From positions 21,222,129 through 21,286,128 of the forward strand of contig NC_084601.1 of NCBI RefSeq assembly GCF_033807715.1: 64,000 nucleotides of DNA. Reading direction: 5' to 3'. The position numbers and the translations under genes were made by a program. The notes beneath the pieces were generated by a model. The model was not told the origin of the DNA and did no database searches. It worked only from the letters and a program-made list of their open reading frames with translations. Position 1 is the first letter of the stretch. Every line of letters starts with the position of its first letter. Origin of the DNA: Cololabis saira. Its lineage: Eukaryota; Chordata; Actinopteri; Beloniformes; Belonidae. This document shows, piece by piece, positions 12,024 through 23,764 of the stretch.

Positions 12024-13318
12024 ACCAGGGGCCTGTACTACGAAGCGGGATTTGGGGTTAGCGAGGTAACTTCAGGTTTAACCCTGGGTTTTCAGGACTA
12101 CGACGGTGGTTCACTTCTTAGCGGGGCACATCGCCATGGTAACTTATGCTGAACCGCTAACCTGCTCCGGAGCAGGTTATGTTCGAGATACAGATCGCCG
12201 GGTGTAAAAGCACCGCCCACTGACCAATCAGCTCTCTTGGAAAATGACATGCCCTTTCGAAGAGAAGCTTGGTGAAGTGGAGCTTGGTGCGCAGATCGTG
12301 AGAGGATCCCTCCGAAGAGAACGTATTCAGGGACCACCAAAACCCCTTTGCTTTCCCTGATGAGTACCTGTATGAACGATCCAAAAAAAAAGGAAAAAAA
12401 GAAAAAAGAGGTGGAGGAGAAAATAAAAAATAAATCAATCAATGAATAAATAAAACAAATCATCACCCAAAATCCGATGTACAGTCAATCCAAAACGAAT
12501 ACCAATTAAATAAATAAATCAAGAAGAAATGAAAAAGAAGATGCATTTGTAAGGGGATAGCAAAAAAGGGATTTTCAATTTCGTCCCTCGAACATTCTGA
12601 GAAGTCACTTTAAAATACTAAATACCCCCCTCCTGAAAAAATAAAAAATTAAATAAAATAAATAAAAAAACCCAATTCTTTGGTACAGCATCAGCACAAG
12701 TTATCGGTCAACAACAATAGTTATAGAACCAATATATACAGACTGTCTCAGAAAATTAGAATATTGTGATTTTCTGTAATGCAAACACAAAAACAAAAAA
12801 AATGTCATACATTCTGGATTCATTACAAATCAACTGAAATATTGCAAGCCTTTTATTATTTTAATATTGCTGATCATGGTTTACAGTTTAAGATTAAGAT
12901 TCCCAGAATATTCAAATATATGTTTATATCCCTATGAATTTACGCATTTATACAGTCAGCGATCTTTTGCCAGCTGTCTTTCCTGCATTTTGCAGCTGCA
13001 ACTGTGTTGCTTTTTGCCTGTATTATATGCCTATACTCATCATATTTCCGTAAAATTATAGTTTGCTCTTCGCTACTGAAATAAGCGGCTCTGACAGCGG
13101 ACTTCTCCATGCTTGCAATTGGTCATGCGCTGAAAACACCGCCCCTTTTATGTGCACGCGCTCATATCCAGATTGGAGAAACCTGGGTTGATATACCGAG
13201 TTGATAACCGCCGTCGTGTGACCGCTTAGCGTGATTGCAATTGTCCCGCTTAGTGAATCTGGATAAGGAAAAGATATCCTGGATATGTTGAACTTGCTTC
13301 GTAGTACAGGCCCCTGGT
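12024..13318 (+). mobile_element. PIF/Harbinger-like transposon remnant
   Basis: The ends form a 23-bp perfect inverted repeat: ACCAGGGGCCTGTACTACG on the left and CGTAGTACAGGCCCCTGGT on the right. At 12320-12383 a plus-strand frame reads RDHQNPFAFPDEYLYERS. This resembles the N-terminus of Harbinger/HARBI1-type transposases, which carry a D-D/E-Y-L-Y-E-R-Y motif. A frameshift separates it from the preceding residues, and the catalytic domain is missing. A/T-rich filler and a nested Tc1-type MITE half fill the middle. The target duplication is unresolved because the palindrome extends to the boundary. Confidence 0.72.
12737..12920 (+). mobile_element. Half copy of the palindromic Tc1/mariner MITE
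   Basis: It matches the left arm of the element at 4853-5222, from CTGTCTCAGAAAATTAGAAT through TTCCCAGAATATTC. The right arm is absent. It lies inside the Harbinger-like element, so it inserted later or was carried along as cargo. Confidence 0.85.
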
Positions 13319-15119
13319 CAGAGAACAATAAATTCATACAGGAAATGTACACTTATTGCTGCAAAAGTTGGATTTTAAATCATACATGTTCAATATGTGT
13401 TAAATAAATTGTAGTAGGCTACAATAAATAAGGTAATATGTTGTTGCTGTCTGACATCACCAAATACTAAGAATGTGTCATAAAACAGATTATTTCCTGT
13501 GTTTTTATGCAGACAAGGGCCTGCTAAATTTTGCAGATAACTGTATTTTGCATTCAACTCAAAGCTGATGACAATTGAAGAGTGAAATTAAGAAGAAAAA
13601 TCAAAGCAATAGGTCTTACAACCTTGGAAGCTTGCAGTTACAGTAAGATGGAACATATACAGTATCACATCAGAATTTATGATCTATAATTAATGTGCTA
13701 AGAAAATGTGCTTATAGCTCTCCAATTTACGTAGATTCTTGTTCCTACAATATGGTCACATCACATCCACACCAGAGTTTGGCCCTGGTATGCAAACGTC
13801 CAGACACATGCAGAACCACTTGGTGTAGAAGCTCAGAGACTAAGCCTATTGCTCACCACAAGCAAGGCAATTTATCCAACTTTTTTGTTAGAGTCGTGCA
13901 AACCAGAAGCCGTTTCTCTACATGTATATCAGGCATGTTTTCACTGCAAACAAAAGAAATCAACAGAAATGGACAGATGGTAGCATGGACGATGTCTCAG
14001 TAAATAAGAAACAGAGCCAGGGTTTAAATGAGCAGGTGGGCAGTGGATTTTACCAATTCCACAACTGTTTTCGTCTGTGTCTGCATCTGTCAATTAAGCG
14101 AACAGGCCTTTAGAATCCTGCAAGGTGAGCTAACGAGGAGAACCTGCCTGGTGGTTTCCATGACAACTGCAGCATTTTCCTTTTTCCCTTGCAATAGCCA
14201 TTTCACCTTTGCTTGTGGAGTCATTTTTTTCCCCTGTTGATTGGAAACAAAGAGCTGCATGGAAAAAAATCTGATGCATGGCAAAGGAGCTGCAGGGATG
14301 ACAGCGGTGACAAGTTTTCCTGTGAATGAAGTGGCCTTGTGGTATAAGGCGTCAGGTAGGAGAGAGCGGAGGCAGAAATTCAGCCAGTTGACAGGGGGAT
14401 CCATCAGGAGCTGCAATAACGGGCTCCTCAGTGATATACTCTGGTTAACCAGGATACATTTATTGCAAAAAAAATATTCTATGGTTATTTTAACCACTCT
14501 GCTCTGAAAGCAAAAATCAATGCGCTCATGCTAAAAACTCCAGTGGAAGTATAAAACCTAAATGACCCCCTCGGGGGACAGCTTACTAAAAATCTCTTAT
14601 ACTCCACTTGTCTGATTTGTTATATATTTATACGCATGATTTATAATTTTTCACATTTCCCAGACCTGTGTGCCATTTGTTTGTATATGTGGGGAGTAGT
14701 CAAGCATGCTTCTGTGCACAGATGGTGCTCCAGCCAATTAGAAAGGCAGAGTGGAAAGGGAACCATTACTGAGCAATTATCTCTGATTGCTTCAACATTG
14801 TTTTAGTGGGCCGCAGCACTCTGTGAAATGACCAAATGTTGCATTTCAAGGCCTTCTGGTCAGATTTTCCGCTGTCAGTGATACTGTTCTTGTCCTGGCA
14901 GCCACAGCAGTTAGCAGGAAACCCCAAATACAACTGGTGCTATATTTATACTTTTCCATTTCCTCGTCGGGTGATCTTTTCTTCTTGTTGTTGCTCTTGC
15001 TCAATATTTGCCTGATTTTAGTGACTCTTTCAATGTAAGCAAAATGTCTTTGAAGATCTATGTGACATTTGAACATGTGGCTCTACAGTGGAAATCCTTT
15101 TCCCATGGTTCGCGATGTC
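13319..15119. other. Unannotated; possible conserved noncoding blocks
   Basis: No transposon is recognised. Two blocks (about 14130-14460 and 14640-14820) are balanced in composition, free of recognisable repeat families and contain SOX-like ACAAAG/ACATTGTTT and TGATTGG motifs. They are candidates for conserved noncoding elements. The 135-codon minus frame at 14090-14497 has no family motif. Confidence 0.35.
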
Positions 15120-16214
15120 TACAGTAGCCTACCAGGCAAACTTTTTTGATGACTTTACTGGACTGCTGTCTGCCATCTGTGTTGATTTTAATTGTTAGGG
15201 ATTTAAACATCCATGTTGATAACCATCAGGACACATAAACTAAGGAATTGTATTGTGTTCTTCATAGTTTTGGACTGACTCAATGTATGTTGATGTGGAT
15301 ATATTCAGTGGTAAAATTATTAGTATTATTGATACCATTATTATATTATTATTCCCCCAAGGTGAAGGTGATTTACTGCTAAAACGAAACATCCCTGGAG
15401 AAATGTTGCACGGGTCTGAGCTGAAAAAAGAGTGTGGAAAAGCTGAATACCCATATTGAAAAACTAAATTACATGTTCATTATGTTATCAATAAAAAGCG
15501 ACTGAGCACGTATAATACAGAGCTGAGGAATGCAAGGCAATCCTATTTTTCTGATATTATTGACAAAAACAAAAATAATGCATGCACTGTATTCACTACT
15601 GTTGACAGGCTAACAAACCCCCCTGAATCAGTTGACCCTGAACTTCTATCCAACCGTGCCTGCGATGGGTTTACCTCTTTCTTTACTGACAAAATTTAGA
15701 AAATCAGTCAGTGGTCCTATGCTAGACATAGGATATGTCCACCTCTGTGTCCACTGAAAGAAACCATGACACAAAGTGTCCAATCACTCATAAGAATCAT
15801 ACATCACCTGAACTCCACCACTTGCTGCAATGATAATCTGCCAACAAGGTTTTTTAAAAGTGTTGCACATTGTATGGCCTCAGATCTGCTACATGTTAAT
15901 AAGTCTCTGCTTTCAGGTATCTTTTCTCGGTTCCTAAAAAGAGCCATTATTAATCCACTTTTAAAAGAGAATATTCTTGACAGATCACTTATGAACAGCT
16001 ATAGGCCCATATCAAACCTCCCATTCTTAGTTAAATCATAGAAAAAGCAGTTTTTCAACAACTGTACAACCTACTGACATAAAATTTTGATATCCTCCAG
16101 TCACATTTCCGGCCACACCACATGATGAGACAGCGCTAGTAAAGGTCTTTCATGACATTGCTCCAATATGGATGGTGGCAACATTTCAGTCTTTGTCTTA
16201 ATGGATCTTAGTGC

Positions 16215-16545
16215 TGTATTCATATTAAAAAAGGTCATAAAGCCAGCCAGGTATATCGATATTTTGAGGAGTTATAAATTACTATATGGTCAGATGAAAG
16301 TAGCAGAAAACTAAAGTAAACTCTTTGGAACAGGACTTGGCGCTCTTACGTCTTCTCTTTCCATATACTGTATGGTCAGATCCAACCATTTTTTGCTGGT
16401 AGATTTAAATAATGTCATACTTTGTCTGCAATTTTGCTTAGTACAAAATTATAATTCAGCCTACAATTTGACCACGTATCTTAAAATTTGTGAGTATTTA
16501 TATCAAATATTTTTTGTTAATCAGAGCGTCTTAATCTTATCTGGA
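16215..16545. mobile_element. Unidentified insertion inside the L2 LINE
   Basis: The LINE frame breaks after VLMDLSAVF and resumes at DHKILIFEG near 16570. The intervening AT-rich sequence of about 330 bp has no counterpart in L2 reverse transcriptases. I could not identify it or see its ends. Confidence 0.4.
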
Positions 16546-16939
16546 TCTCAATCCTTCCTTCAATTCAATCGACCATAAGATCTTGATATTTGAAGGTTGA
16601 AGAACTGGGTGGGACTTTCTGGCACAGCACTTGCTTGGTTGGAGTACTACTTAAAAGAACATAACTATTTTGTGTCTTAATGTAACTACAAATTGGAGCT
16701 GGCAAAAATAACATATGGAGTTCCTCAAGGTTCAATTCTCGGGCATCTGTTGTTTAACATCTATATGCTCCCAATCACTCAAAATATGAAAAAGATCAAA
16801 ATGTGATACCATAGGCAGATGATACATAAATCTATATATAGCCATCTCACCAGGAGACTAAAATCCAATTCAAGCATTGATCAAATTAAATAGGGGATGT
16901 TACAGAATTTTCTTCAGTTATATGAAGACAAAACATAAA

Positions 16940-17163
16940 TTAAAGCTGCAAGCAGCGATGAACGGGCCCTCGCACCCTTGTGCACGTTCAGGCGTGTTGC
17001 AGTGGAAGCGCTTGTATGACTTGCGTGTAGATGTCTTCAGGCCTGGACATTTAGCGGATGACACCAGCCACGACTCTCTATATCAAACCACTCAAAAGTT
17101 ATGGCAGAAAATAGGGACTATCTCATATGGACCAATCAGATGAAGGGGGGGGGGGGGGATTAA
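16940..17163 (+). mobile_element. Truncated copy of the AAAGCTGCAAGCAGCG family
   Basis: It begins TTAAAGCTGCAAGCAGCG and continues through CGGGCCCTCGCACCC and a CTCTATATCAAACCACTC segment shared with the tandem units at 52-54 kb. It ends at a run of about 14 G followed by TTAA. This is the shortest of four copies in the window and it interrupts the L2 LINE. Confidence 0.85.
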
Positions 17164-17369
17164 AGGACTAATGTCTCGCCAGAAAAACTTTTATCTTCAG
17201 TAGTCTGGACTACTGTAACGCTGTTCTCACGGGTCTCCCTAACAAAATCCATCAAACAGCTGCAGTTAGTCCAGAATGCTGCTGTTCGAGTCCTCACTAA
17301 AACCAAGAAGGTTGACCATATGACTCCAGTTCTTAGATCTTTACACTGGCTTCCTGTTTGTCACAGAAT

Positions 17370-17566
17370 ATACCGGTATATACATTTTGTGGCAGTAGTG
17401 GCCTTTATTGAAAGTAGGTGGATAGGAAATGGGTATATAGAGAGAGCAGAAGACACGCAGCGAAGAGCAACATGCTGGGCCTTGAACTTGTGATGTCTGC
17501 ACGCGAGCAATAGCTTCTATCAATGGTGCACGCTCAACCTGCTGAGCTATCGAGAGCCCCACACAA
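17370..17566 (-). mobile_element. tRNA-derived SINE (copy 1)
   Basis: Read on the minus strand from about 17560, the head is GGGGCTCTCGATAGCTCAGC with an A-box (TAGCTCAGCAGGTTGAGCG). A degenerate B-box follows (AAGTTCAAGGCCC). The body has CTCTCTCTATATACCC and the tail reads AATAAAGGCCACTACTGCC. The tail matches copies at 34749 and 58340. It is inserted in the L2 LINE, with AATATA-like sequence on both sides as a possible target duplication. Confidence 0.85.
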
Positions 17567-18210
17567 TATATTTTAAAATCTTGCTGTCGGTTTATAAATC
17601 ACTGAATGGTCTACGGCCAAAACACATCTCCACTCTTCTGGTCCATTATGAACCAACCAGAACCCTCAGGTCATCAGGGTTAGATTAGCTCTGATGTAAG
17701 AAGGAAATCAAGCCTTAAAACCATTATGCTTCCCTTTATTCATTGTCATTTCTGCATCGAGATGCATGATGTATGTTCTGACCCATTTGAATGCAATTGC
17801 TTAATTCAATCTACTAAAATCTGTCTCATGTCTCAAGTTTTATTCTTGGTAACTTAGATACACTAAGTTTCAGGCAGGATATTCAACTAGTTGGAAAGAA
17901 GAGAGTATTTAATGGGTTTTCCACAACAAGAGTCATCGTTACTTTCTGTACCCAGAGCTTAAACCAAACACAATGAGGCAGCGTTCAGCTTTTATGCTCT
18001 TCACCTATGGAACAATCTCCCAGAATGCATCAGTAATCCAACCACAATGCACTACAACCTTAATTTCTTGCATCTCATTTTTTTTATTCATTTTGACTTA
18101 TGTCTCTGTCTATTAAAAGCTTTTACATTATTTTACTTTTTAAGACATTTTTCAAAACGTTTTATATAAAGCACTTTGAACTGCCATACATGAAAATGTA
18201 TTATACAAAT

Positions 18211-18840
18211 ATACTTGCCTTGATTGGAAACCAATAATGGCACCTCTCTGTCTTATTTTTCACTATTTTCTTTTTTGTTCCTGTTTCAGTCACCGTCTAC
18301 CTCTCTGGATACCAGTGTTGCGGTCGAGTCATCAAATTTCAAGTCAGAGTCTAGTCTCGAATCCCCAGTGTTCAAGTTTGAGTTCAAGCTAAGTTCACGG
18401 AATTAAAGAAAAATCAGGGTTCAGTTGAAGTCTGAAAGATCTGCATGTTCGTTAATCTGGTGCACCATTAGAAAACCGGAGAACAAACTCAAATGTTAAT
18501 ACAAGCTTTATTACATCATGCACAATATTTGCCAGCCGGAGGTACATTTGGCTGAAAACACAGAGGTAGGAGAGAAATGGACACATAGAATTGTTCCTAC
18601 AGTCTTTTTATCACTAAAAAGGAGAGGAGTTCTTGTTTTTCTATGAGTCTCCAGCCCCATCCATCTGAGCCAGACATCAAGAAAGACACTTACACATTCC
18701 AGGTTTAAATGATCTCTTCACGTTGCTTGTTTTTACCTGGGAAACTCAAAAAGTCTAAACAGTCAGGACTTTAAAAAACAGTACTGTTATGGAAACTATT
18801 TCTTTACAGTTACCAAAAATGAGTTCAGAGAGCTTATTAT
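18211..18840. other. Unannotated, with a short GAGTC-rich patch
   Basis: A stretch at about 18320-18405 repeats variants of CAAGTC/GAGTC and is probably an old simple or interspersed repeat. No gene is recognised. Confidence 0.35.
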
Positions 18841-19019
18841 ATTGCTTCACATAAACTACATAGGACATAAATCCATGGATCGCACCAGACACCAAGTCCT
18901 CTCTAAAAACACTCCCCATCATAAAAAAAAACCCTCAAAAAGAAAAGAAGCCTTGTCTCTTAGGTTCCAGGACACGCTACAGCATGGAAGAGGTCAACAT
19001 AAGGCCAAATGGTCGATTC

Positions 19020-19676
19020 CTAAAGCTTACAATCCTCATGTAGTTAGAATGTTATTTTATTTTAATGTTTGTTTTTTAATGTTATGTTATTTATTATTCA
19101 TCTTAAGTTTTATATATATTTCTCTAAAATTTTACACTTTTAGGCATTTCTTACTTTCTTTTAATCTTTTAGTTTTTAGCTCCAGTGTTTCCTCAGGGGG
19201 GTCGTTCACACTGGGAGGTGTGCCTGCTCCGCCCATGGGGGTGTCGTCATGGGGATCCCTCAGGCCTGGGTAGCTGGGGGGGGGGCTCCACCTTCTGTGT
19301 GGGGTCTGCCCCGGTCTGTCCGGGTTGGGGGGGTCTCTGTGGGGATGCTTCTGGTGGTCGTGGTCGGTGATGCCTCTCGGTGTGGACGGCCACCCATAGG
19401 TAGTGTTTTCCTCACCTGGATCGTTAGTGCTAAGCCATGTCACCAGTCCACTTATTGTGTGTGTGTGTGTGTGGGTGTGGGCGTGTGAGTGTGTGCACAT
19501 GTATATTAGTGTGAGTGAGTGTGTGTGTACGCGTGGGGGGTGGGGTCGTATGGAATGTTTTAAATTGTGTTTTTTATTGTTATTTTATTCTGCATGTAAA
19601 GCACCATGTGTTGCATTTTATATTGTATAATTTGGCGCTATACAAATAAATAAAGTTTAAGTTTAAGTTTAATGTA
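19020..19676 (+). mobile_element. Probable LINE 3' untranslated end
   Basis: A GC-rich G-biased block (19190-19400), a TG-rich patch (19457-19530), then GGCGCTATACAAATAAATAA followed by a short TTTAAG tandem tail at about 19652-19672. This order of G-rich 3' UTR, GCGCTATA and short oligomer tail is typical of fish LINE 3' ends. No reverse transcriptase was found upstream, so it is 5'-truncated. The LINE clade is not assigned. Confidence 0.5.
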
Positions 19677-19789
19677 GTCTACAGAAAAACCTTAAAGCAA
19701 TTTCATAAAATCCTAACAAGTCAAATCTACTATTAGTCAGAGTCAAATACTCCAAATGACATGACTGATGGCTTTTTAAACACTAATAT

Positions 19790-20150
19790 TGTCACGGTTT
19801 GTTCCGGTTCTGGTTTTATTTTGAAACCTGTGTCTGTGTTTCAGTTTTTTCTTGACTTTCCTGGTTCCTACAGTATCTGCCCTGATTTTCTGCAACTGTC
19901 TCTCGTCAACCCTTCTTTGTAAATCTTGTCTTGTCTTTCCCTTGCTCCCTGCTGGTCCGTACTGTTTCATCCCTCCATGTTTCCCGTTAGGTTCTCTCTG
20001 CTCTCTTGTTTTTTTGGTCAACCCTGCTCAGCAGCGCTTTTGTTTTTTTTTTAAATATTAAATCATCGTTTTTTTTTTTTGGGGGGGGGGGGGGGTATTC
20101 CTGCGTCCTGGTCTCTCCTGCGTTTGGGTGCTAATATACCAACTCGTGAC
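19790..20150. mobile_element. MITE with TGTCACG-type ends (copy 1)
   Basis: The left end reads TTGTCACGGTTTG and the right end CTCGTGACATA, short inverted ends around GTCACG. The interior (GGTCCGTACTGTTT, CCTGCTCAGCAGCGC) matches the reverse complement of the copy at 57897-58232. A homopolymer T/G tract at 20067-20095 lies inside. Superfamily is not assigned. Confidence 0.65.
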
Positions 20151-20159
20151 ATATATAGC

Positions 20160-21845
20160 CTTTAAAACACATTTCGAACATAAGTTCTTGTTACATTAAA
20201 ACAGTTTTTTTTTTTTTCACCAATTGTAACTTCAGTAAATCAATCAGATTAACAGTTTAACTGAAAGGCCAACTGTAGCACCTGAATATGGCTAGTGCCA
20301 ACTGACAAAATGTTTCTGCTTACTTTACAGTTGGCTCCATTTTAACATCAACATACTCCAGCTACAGCTGCCGCTTTGTGTGGAAGCAGCATGCTAGCAG
20401 CCATGAAAGAGAGACAATGAACGAAACCTTTAACGCTAATCGATCAACGAGCTCCCTGCTCACACCCACAGAAATGTCTTTCTCTACTGCTCTACCCCTG
20501 CTATGAACTGAGAACAAAACATCCCTGTAGTACTTAACTTGATGAAATATTGTCGAGTGATAACGATTGAATTTGGAAGTTGTCCCCATCATCTCCCCAG
20601 TGGTTCACTGACAGATATAACAACGATGTGCTTATATAGCACCTTTTTAGTCCAACGATCATTCAAGGTTCTTTTACAACGCAGGCAACTTTCTCTCACT
20701 GCCACACAAACTGTCTCTCACATCATAGCTGCCAACTCTCATGCAATGAGCATGAGACACACAGATTTGACTGCTTTAACACGCTCATGCCACACCTTTG
20801 ATTTTTCACGCTGCAAAAAAATAGCGGTTTGTTTTATCTGATATAGGCGTTCATCCTGACAAACACCTCTTACAATTGTGCCACGTCCTCGGCTGGCAGA
20901 GAGGTGTTCATTCCTTTACATGTTCCCTTATGTTTGGTGGCACAACTCAAGATTTCTCACCCTGGGAAAAAAAAGGTTTTATCCATCAAATCTGGGCGTT
21001 GAGCCCGACAAACCTCACTCTCGATTGATCGATCGTGAACGAAATGCAAAAGTTGTTTGAAACAAGTATCTCTGACCGTAGGCCAATGTGTGGAGTCTTT
21101 AAAATGAGTTTTTGGTTTGTGTGTAGCCAACTGATAGCATGTACAAAGCTCTTAACACAGCTTTAAATGTTAAGTTATGTACACACTAACATGCTAAGCT
21201 AACTTATTGCAGCATGTTAGTGTAACACGGTTCTTTTCCCTAAATTTGACCAAGACGTGGAAAAGCCAGGCAACACAAACAAGAGTTGAAGTTAAGCAAA
21301 TCCTTTATTAATAAATATAGATTAAAATAACTGCTTGAGCCTCAAGCTAAAAGTCAATGGGAAAAACATTTGCAACTGGGGGTCTGAGAAGCTCTTTAAC
21401 CTGGTATGTGGCCAAACCAGGCATTGACCAGCAGGGCTGCTGTGCCGGTCCCAATGGATCAACTGTTGCATCCAAACCGCTCTGCAAGAGCTACACCACC
21501 AATTAGCTGTGGCCTCTTAGCACCATACGGCTCTCCTGCCTTGACCCAGCCCACAGCTCAGGGGAAACCCCAGCACCAGAACTGCACAGCCACTGCAAGC
21601 TACCTTCTGAACACTGCACTCAGGAGGAGACAAACAAACTGTCTCTGTCCAATTAAATTCTTACTTATTCTTTCAATAAAAGTGGCACATACCCCAATGC
21701 AAAAGATGTATTAACTATGTCTAAATTAAAAGGCCTAAGGGTGTCAAAGTTTTGATCTTTCCTCTCCAACAATGAAATTGATAATTTTCCCCATTTCAAA
21801 GTGGTGAACTGGGAGTGGATAGAGCCTGTGTGCTCGCACTCTAGG
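20160..21845. other. Unannotated, with possible old repeat fragments
   Basis: The segment at about 20625-20830 resembles known fish repeats (TTATATAGCACCTTTTTAG, then GCCAACTCTCATGCAATGAG). Nothing else is recognised. The 102-codon frame at 21406-21714 has no family motif. Confidence 0.35.
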
Positions 21846-21847
21846 TC

Positions 21848-21890
21848 GATTGTTCTTAAACTGTGTACCACTGGTGGTACGTGAGCTCAA
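21848..21890 (+). mobile_element. End fragment of a hAT MITE
   Basis: TTCTTAAACTGTGTACCACT then GGTGGTACGTGAGC matches the left end of a widespread hAT family (CAGTGGTTCTCAAACTG...). Only about 40 bp are evident and no right end was found. Confidence 0.55.
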
Positions 21891-22076
21891 ACATAATGTA
21901 ACTGATTTTATTTGTAAGGCAGCTTTAATGGAAATTGATACAAATTTAAATATGTACCTACCATACACAGAAAGTCGATACGTGCTTTCATACATTTTTT
22001 GACAGGACTTTAACTGAGGAAAAGGGTATATTTGTTAATACTGAAGATTGTTTTAATGCAGTGCTTGTTTTGACAT

Positions 22077-23572
22077 CAGTGTTGATCAGTGTTTAGTCAG
22101 CCACCAATTGTGCAAGTTCCCCCACTTAAAAAGATGAGAGAGGCCTGTAATTTTCATCATAGATACACTTCAACTATGAGAGACAGAATGGGGGGAAAGA
22201 ATCCTGGAAATCACATTGTAGGATTTTTATTGAATTAATTGGTAAATTCCTCAGTAAAATAAGTATTTGGTCACCTACAAACAAGCAAGATTTCTGGCTT
22301 TCACAGACCTGTAACTTCTTCTTTAAGAGGCTCCTCTGTCCCCCAATCATTACCTGTATTAATGGCACCTGTTTTAACTGGTTATCAGTATAAAAGACAC
22401 CTGTCCACAACCTCAAACAGTCACACTCCAAACTCCACCATGGCCAAGACCAAAGAGCTGTCAGAGGACGTGAGAAACAAAATTGTAGACCTGCACCAGG
22501 CTGGGAAGACTGAATCTGCAATAGGTAAACAGCTTGGTGTGAAGAAATCAACTGTGATAGCAATTTTTAGAAAATGGGAGACATACAAGTCCACTGATAA
22601 TCTCCCTCGATCTGGGGCTCCACGCAAGATCTCACCCTGTGGGGTAAAAATAATCACAAGAATGGTGAGTAAAAATCTGAAACCTGCAGAGAGCTGGGAC
22701 CAAAGTAACCAAGGCTACCATCAGTAACACACTACGCCGCCAGGGACTCAAATCCTGCAGTGCCAGACGTGTCCCCCTGCTTAAGCCAGTACATGTCCAG
22801 GCCCATCTGAAGTTTGCTAGAGAGCATTTGGATGTTGCAGAAGAGGATTGGGAAAATGTTATATGGTCAGATAAAACCAAAATAGAACTTTTTGGTAGAA
22901 ACACAACTTGTCGTGTTTGGAGGAGAAAGAAGGCTGAGTTGCATCCAAAGAACATCATACCTACTGTGAAGCATGGGGGTGGAAACATCATGCTTTGGGG
23001 ATGTTTTTTCAGCAAAGGGACCAGGACGACTGATCTGTGTAAGGGTGAAACGGTGGCTAGGTCTTCCAGCATGACAATGATCCAAAACACATCGCCCGGG
23101 CAACGAAGGAGTGGCTTCGTGAGAAACATTTCAAGTTCCTGGAGTTGCCTAGCCAGTCTCCAGATCTCAACCCCATAGAAAATCTTTGGAGGGAGTTGAA
23201 AGTCTGTGTTGCCCAGCGACAGCCCCAAAACATCACTGCTCTAGAGGAGATCTGCATGGAGGGATGGGCCAAAATACCAGCAACAGTGTGTGAAGACTTA
23301 CAGAAAACGTTTGACCTCTGTCATTGCCAACAAAGGGTATATAACATAGTATTGAGATTAACTTTAGTCATTGATCAAATACTTATTTTCCACTATAATT
23401 CGCAAATTCTTTCTTTAAAAATCAGACAATGTGATTTTCTGGACTTTAATTTTCATTTCGTCTCTCATAGTTGAAATATATATGTGATGAAAATGACTGG
23501 CCTCTCTCGTCTTTTTAAGTGGGAGAACTTGCACAACTGGTGTGTAACTAAATACTTTTTTGCCCCACTATA
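22077..23572 (+). mobile_element. Tc1-like transposon, nearly full length
   Basis: Long inverted ends of about 200 bp flank a transposase gene. The left arm contains CACTTAAAAAGATGAGAGAG (about 22124) and the right arm its relative CTCTCGTCTTTTTAAGTGGG (about 23504). The extreme right end, TTTTTTGCCCCACTA, lies next to TA. The extreme left end is degraded: the usual CAGTGGGGCAAAAAAG is replaced by CAGTGTTGATCAGTG. The transposase inside is inactivated, so the copy is a relic. Confidence 0.92.
22440..23365 (+). pseudogene. Tc1-like transposase, deleted and frameshifted
   Basis: The start [13 protein letters not shown] at 22440 begins the paired HTH DNA-binding region ([20 protein letters not shown], then [20 protein letters not shown]). 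A deletion after about residue 75 (near 22676) shifts the frame. The first catalytic block, [13 protein letters not shown], lies at about 22860, and a GGG-containing segment follows ([13 protein letters not shown]). A second deletion near 23046 removes roughly 60 bp or more before the QHDNDPKH block, which survives in another frame. The third block, [15 protein letters not shown], is at 23155-23200 with its Glu intact. Both deletions are visible as abrupt jumps relative to the usual Tc1 order. It cannot encode a working enzyme. Confidence 0.9.
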
Positions 23573-23764
23573 TGGAGCTAAAATCACAAGCAAACAACAC
23601 ACATACTCACATATCCTTTATGAGTGAGTGTCCTATTTCAGTGTGTTTCATTTGATGTATACTGACAAATAAAGATTATTTATTTATTTATCTAAGTTCT
23701 GTTCTTAGTTGTTGTCTTCGGAAATGTGATTATTTTCTAAGGGGGTATTCAGTGTAAAAAGTTG
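23573..23764. other. Spacer
   Basis: Unique AT-rich sequence between the Tc1 element and the antisense LINE. Confidence 0.3.

Larger units (their letters stand above)
15125..18210 (+). pseudogene. L2-type LINE remnant with several insertions
   Basis: The order of domains follows an L2-clade LINE. An endonuclease piece (GDLNIHVDN-like, about 15195) comes first, then a linker with FTSFFTDKI (about 15675). Next are reverse transcriptase blocks: YRPISNLPF (15995), VLMDLSAVF (about 16197), GVPQGSILG (about 16715) and an ADDT remnant (about 16818). A C-terminal QLVQNAAVRVLTKTKK segment follows at about 17265, then YKSLNGL (17592) and LWNNLPE (about 18005). The 3' end reads AAAGCACTTTGAACTGCC and stops near 18210. 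Stops and frameshifts occur throughout. Foreign DNA interrupts it at about 16215-16545, 16940-17160, 17370-17566 and probably 17735-17905. Confidence 0.85.

Noticed and set aside
12098..12466. 122-codon minus frame in the Harbinger-like element
   Set aside because: Phe/Ser-rich because of A-rich DNA. The plus strand carries the transposase motif instead.
14090..14497. 135-codon minus frame as a gene
   Set aside because: No domain, no splice context. The block looks noncoding.
16940..17163. TTAA target duplication for the AAAGCTGCAAGCAGCG family
   Set aside because: TTAA flanks this copy, but the copy is internally truncated, and the most complete copy (59907-60848) has TTAT/TTAG at its left side. 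So TTAA specificity is not established.
17370..17566. Possible tRNA gene on the minus strand
   Set aside because: A- and B-boxes are present, but the element has a SINE body and AATAAAGGCCAC tail shared with two other copies.
22632..23228. 198-codon minus frame
   Set aside because: Antisense shadow of the Tc1 transposase.
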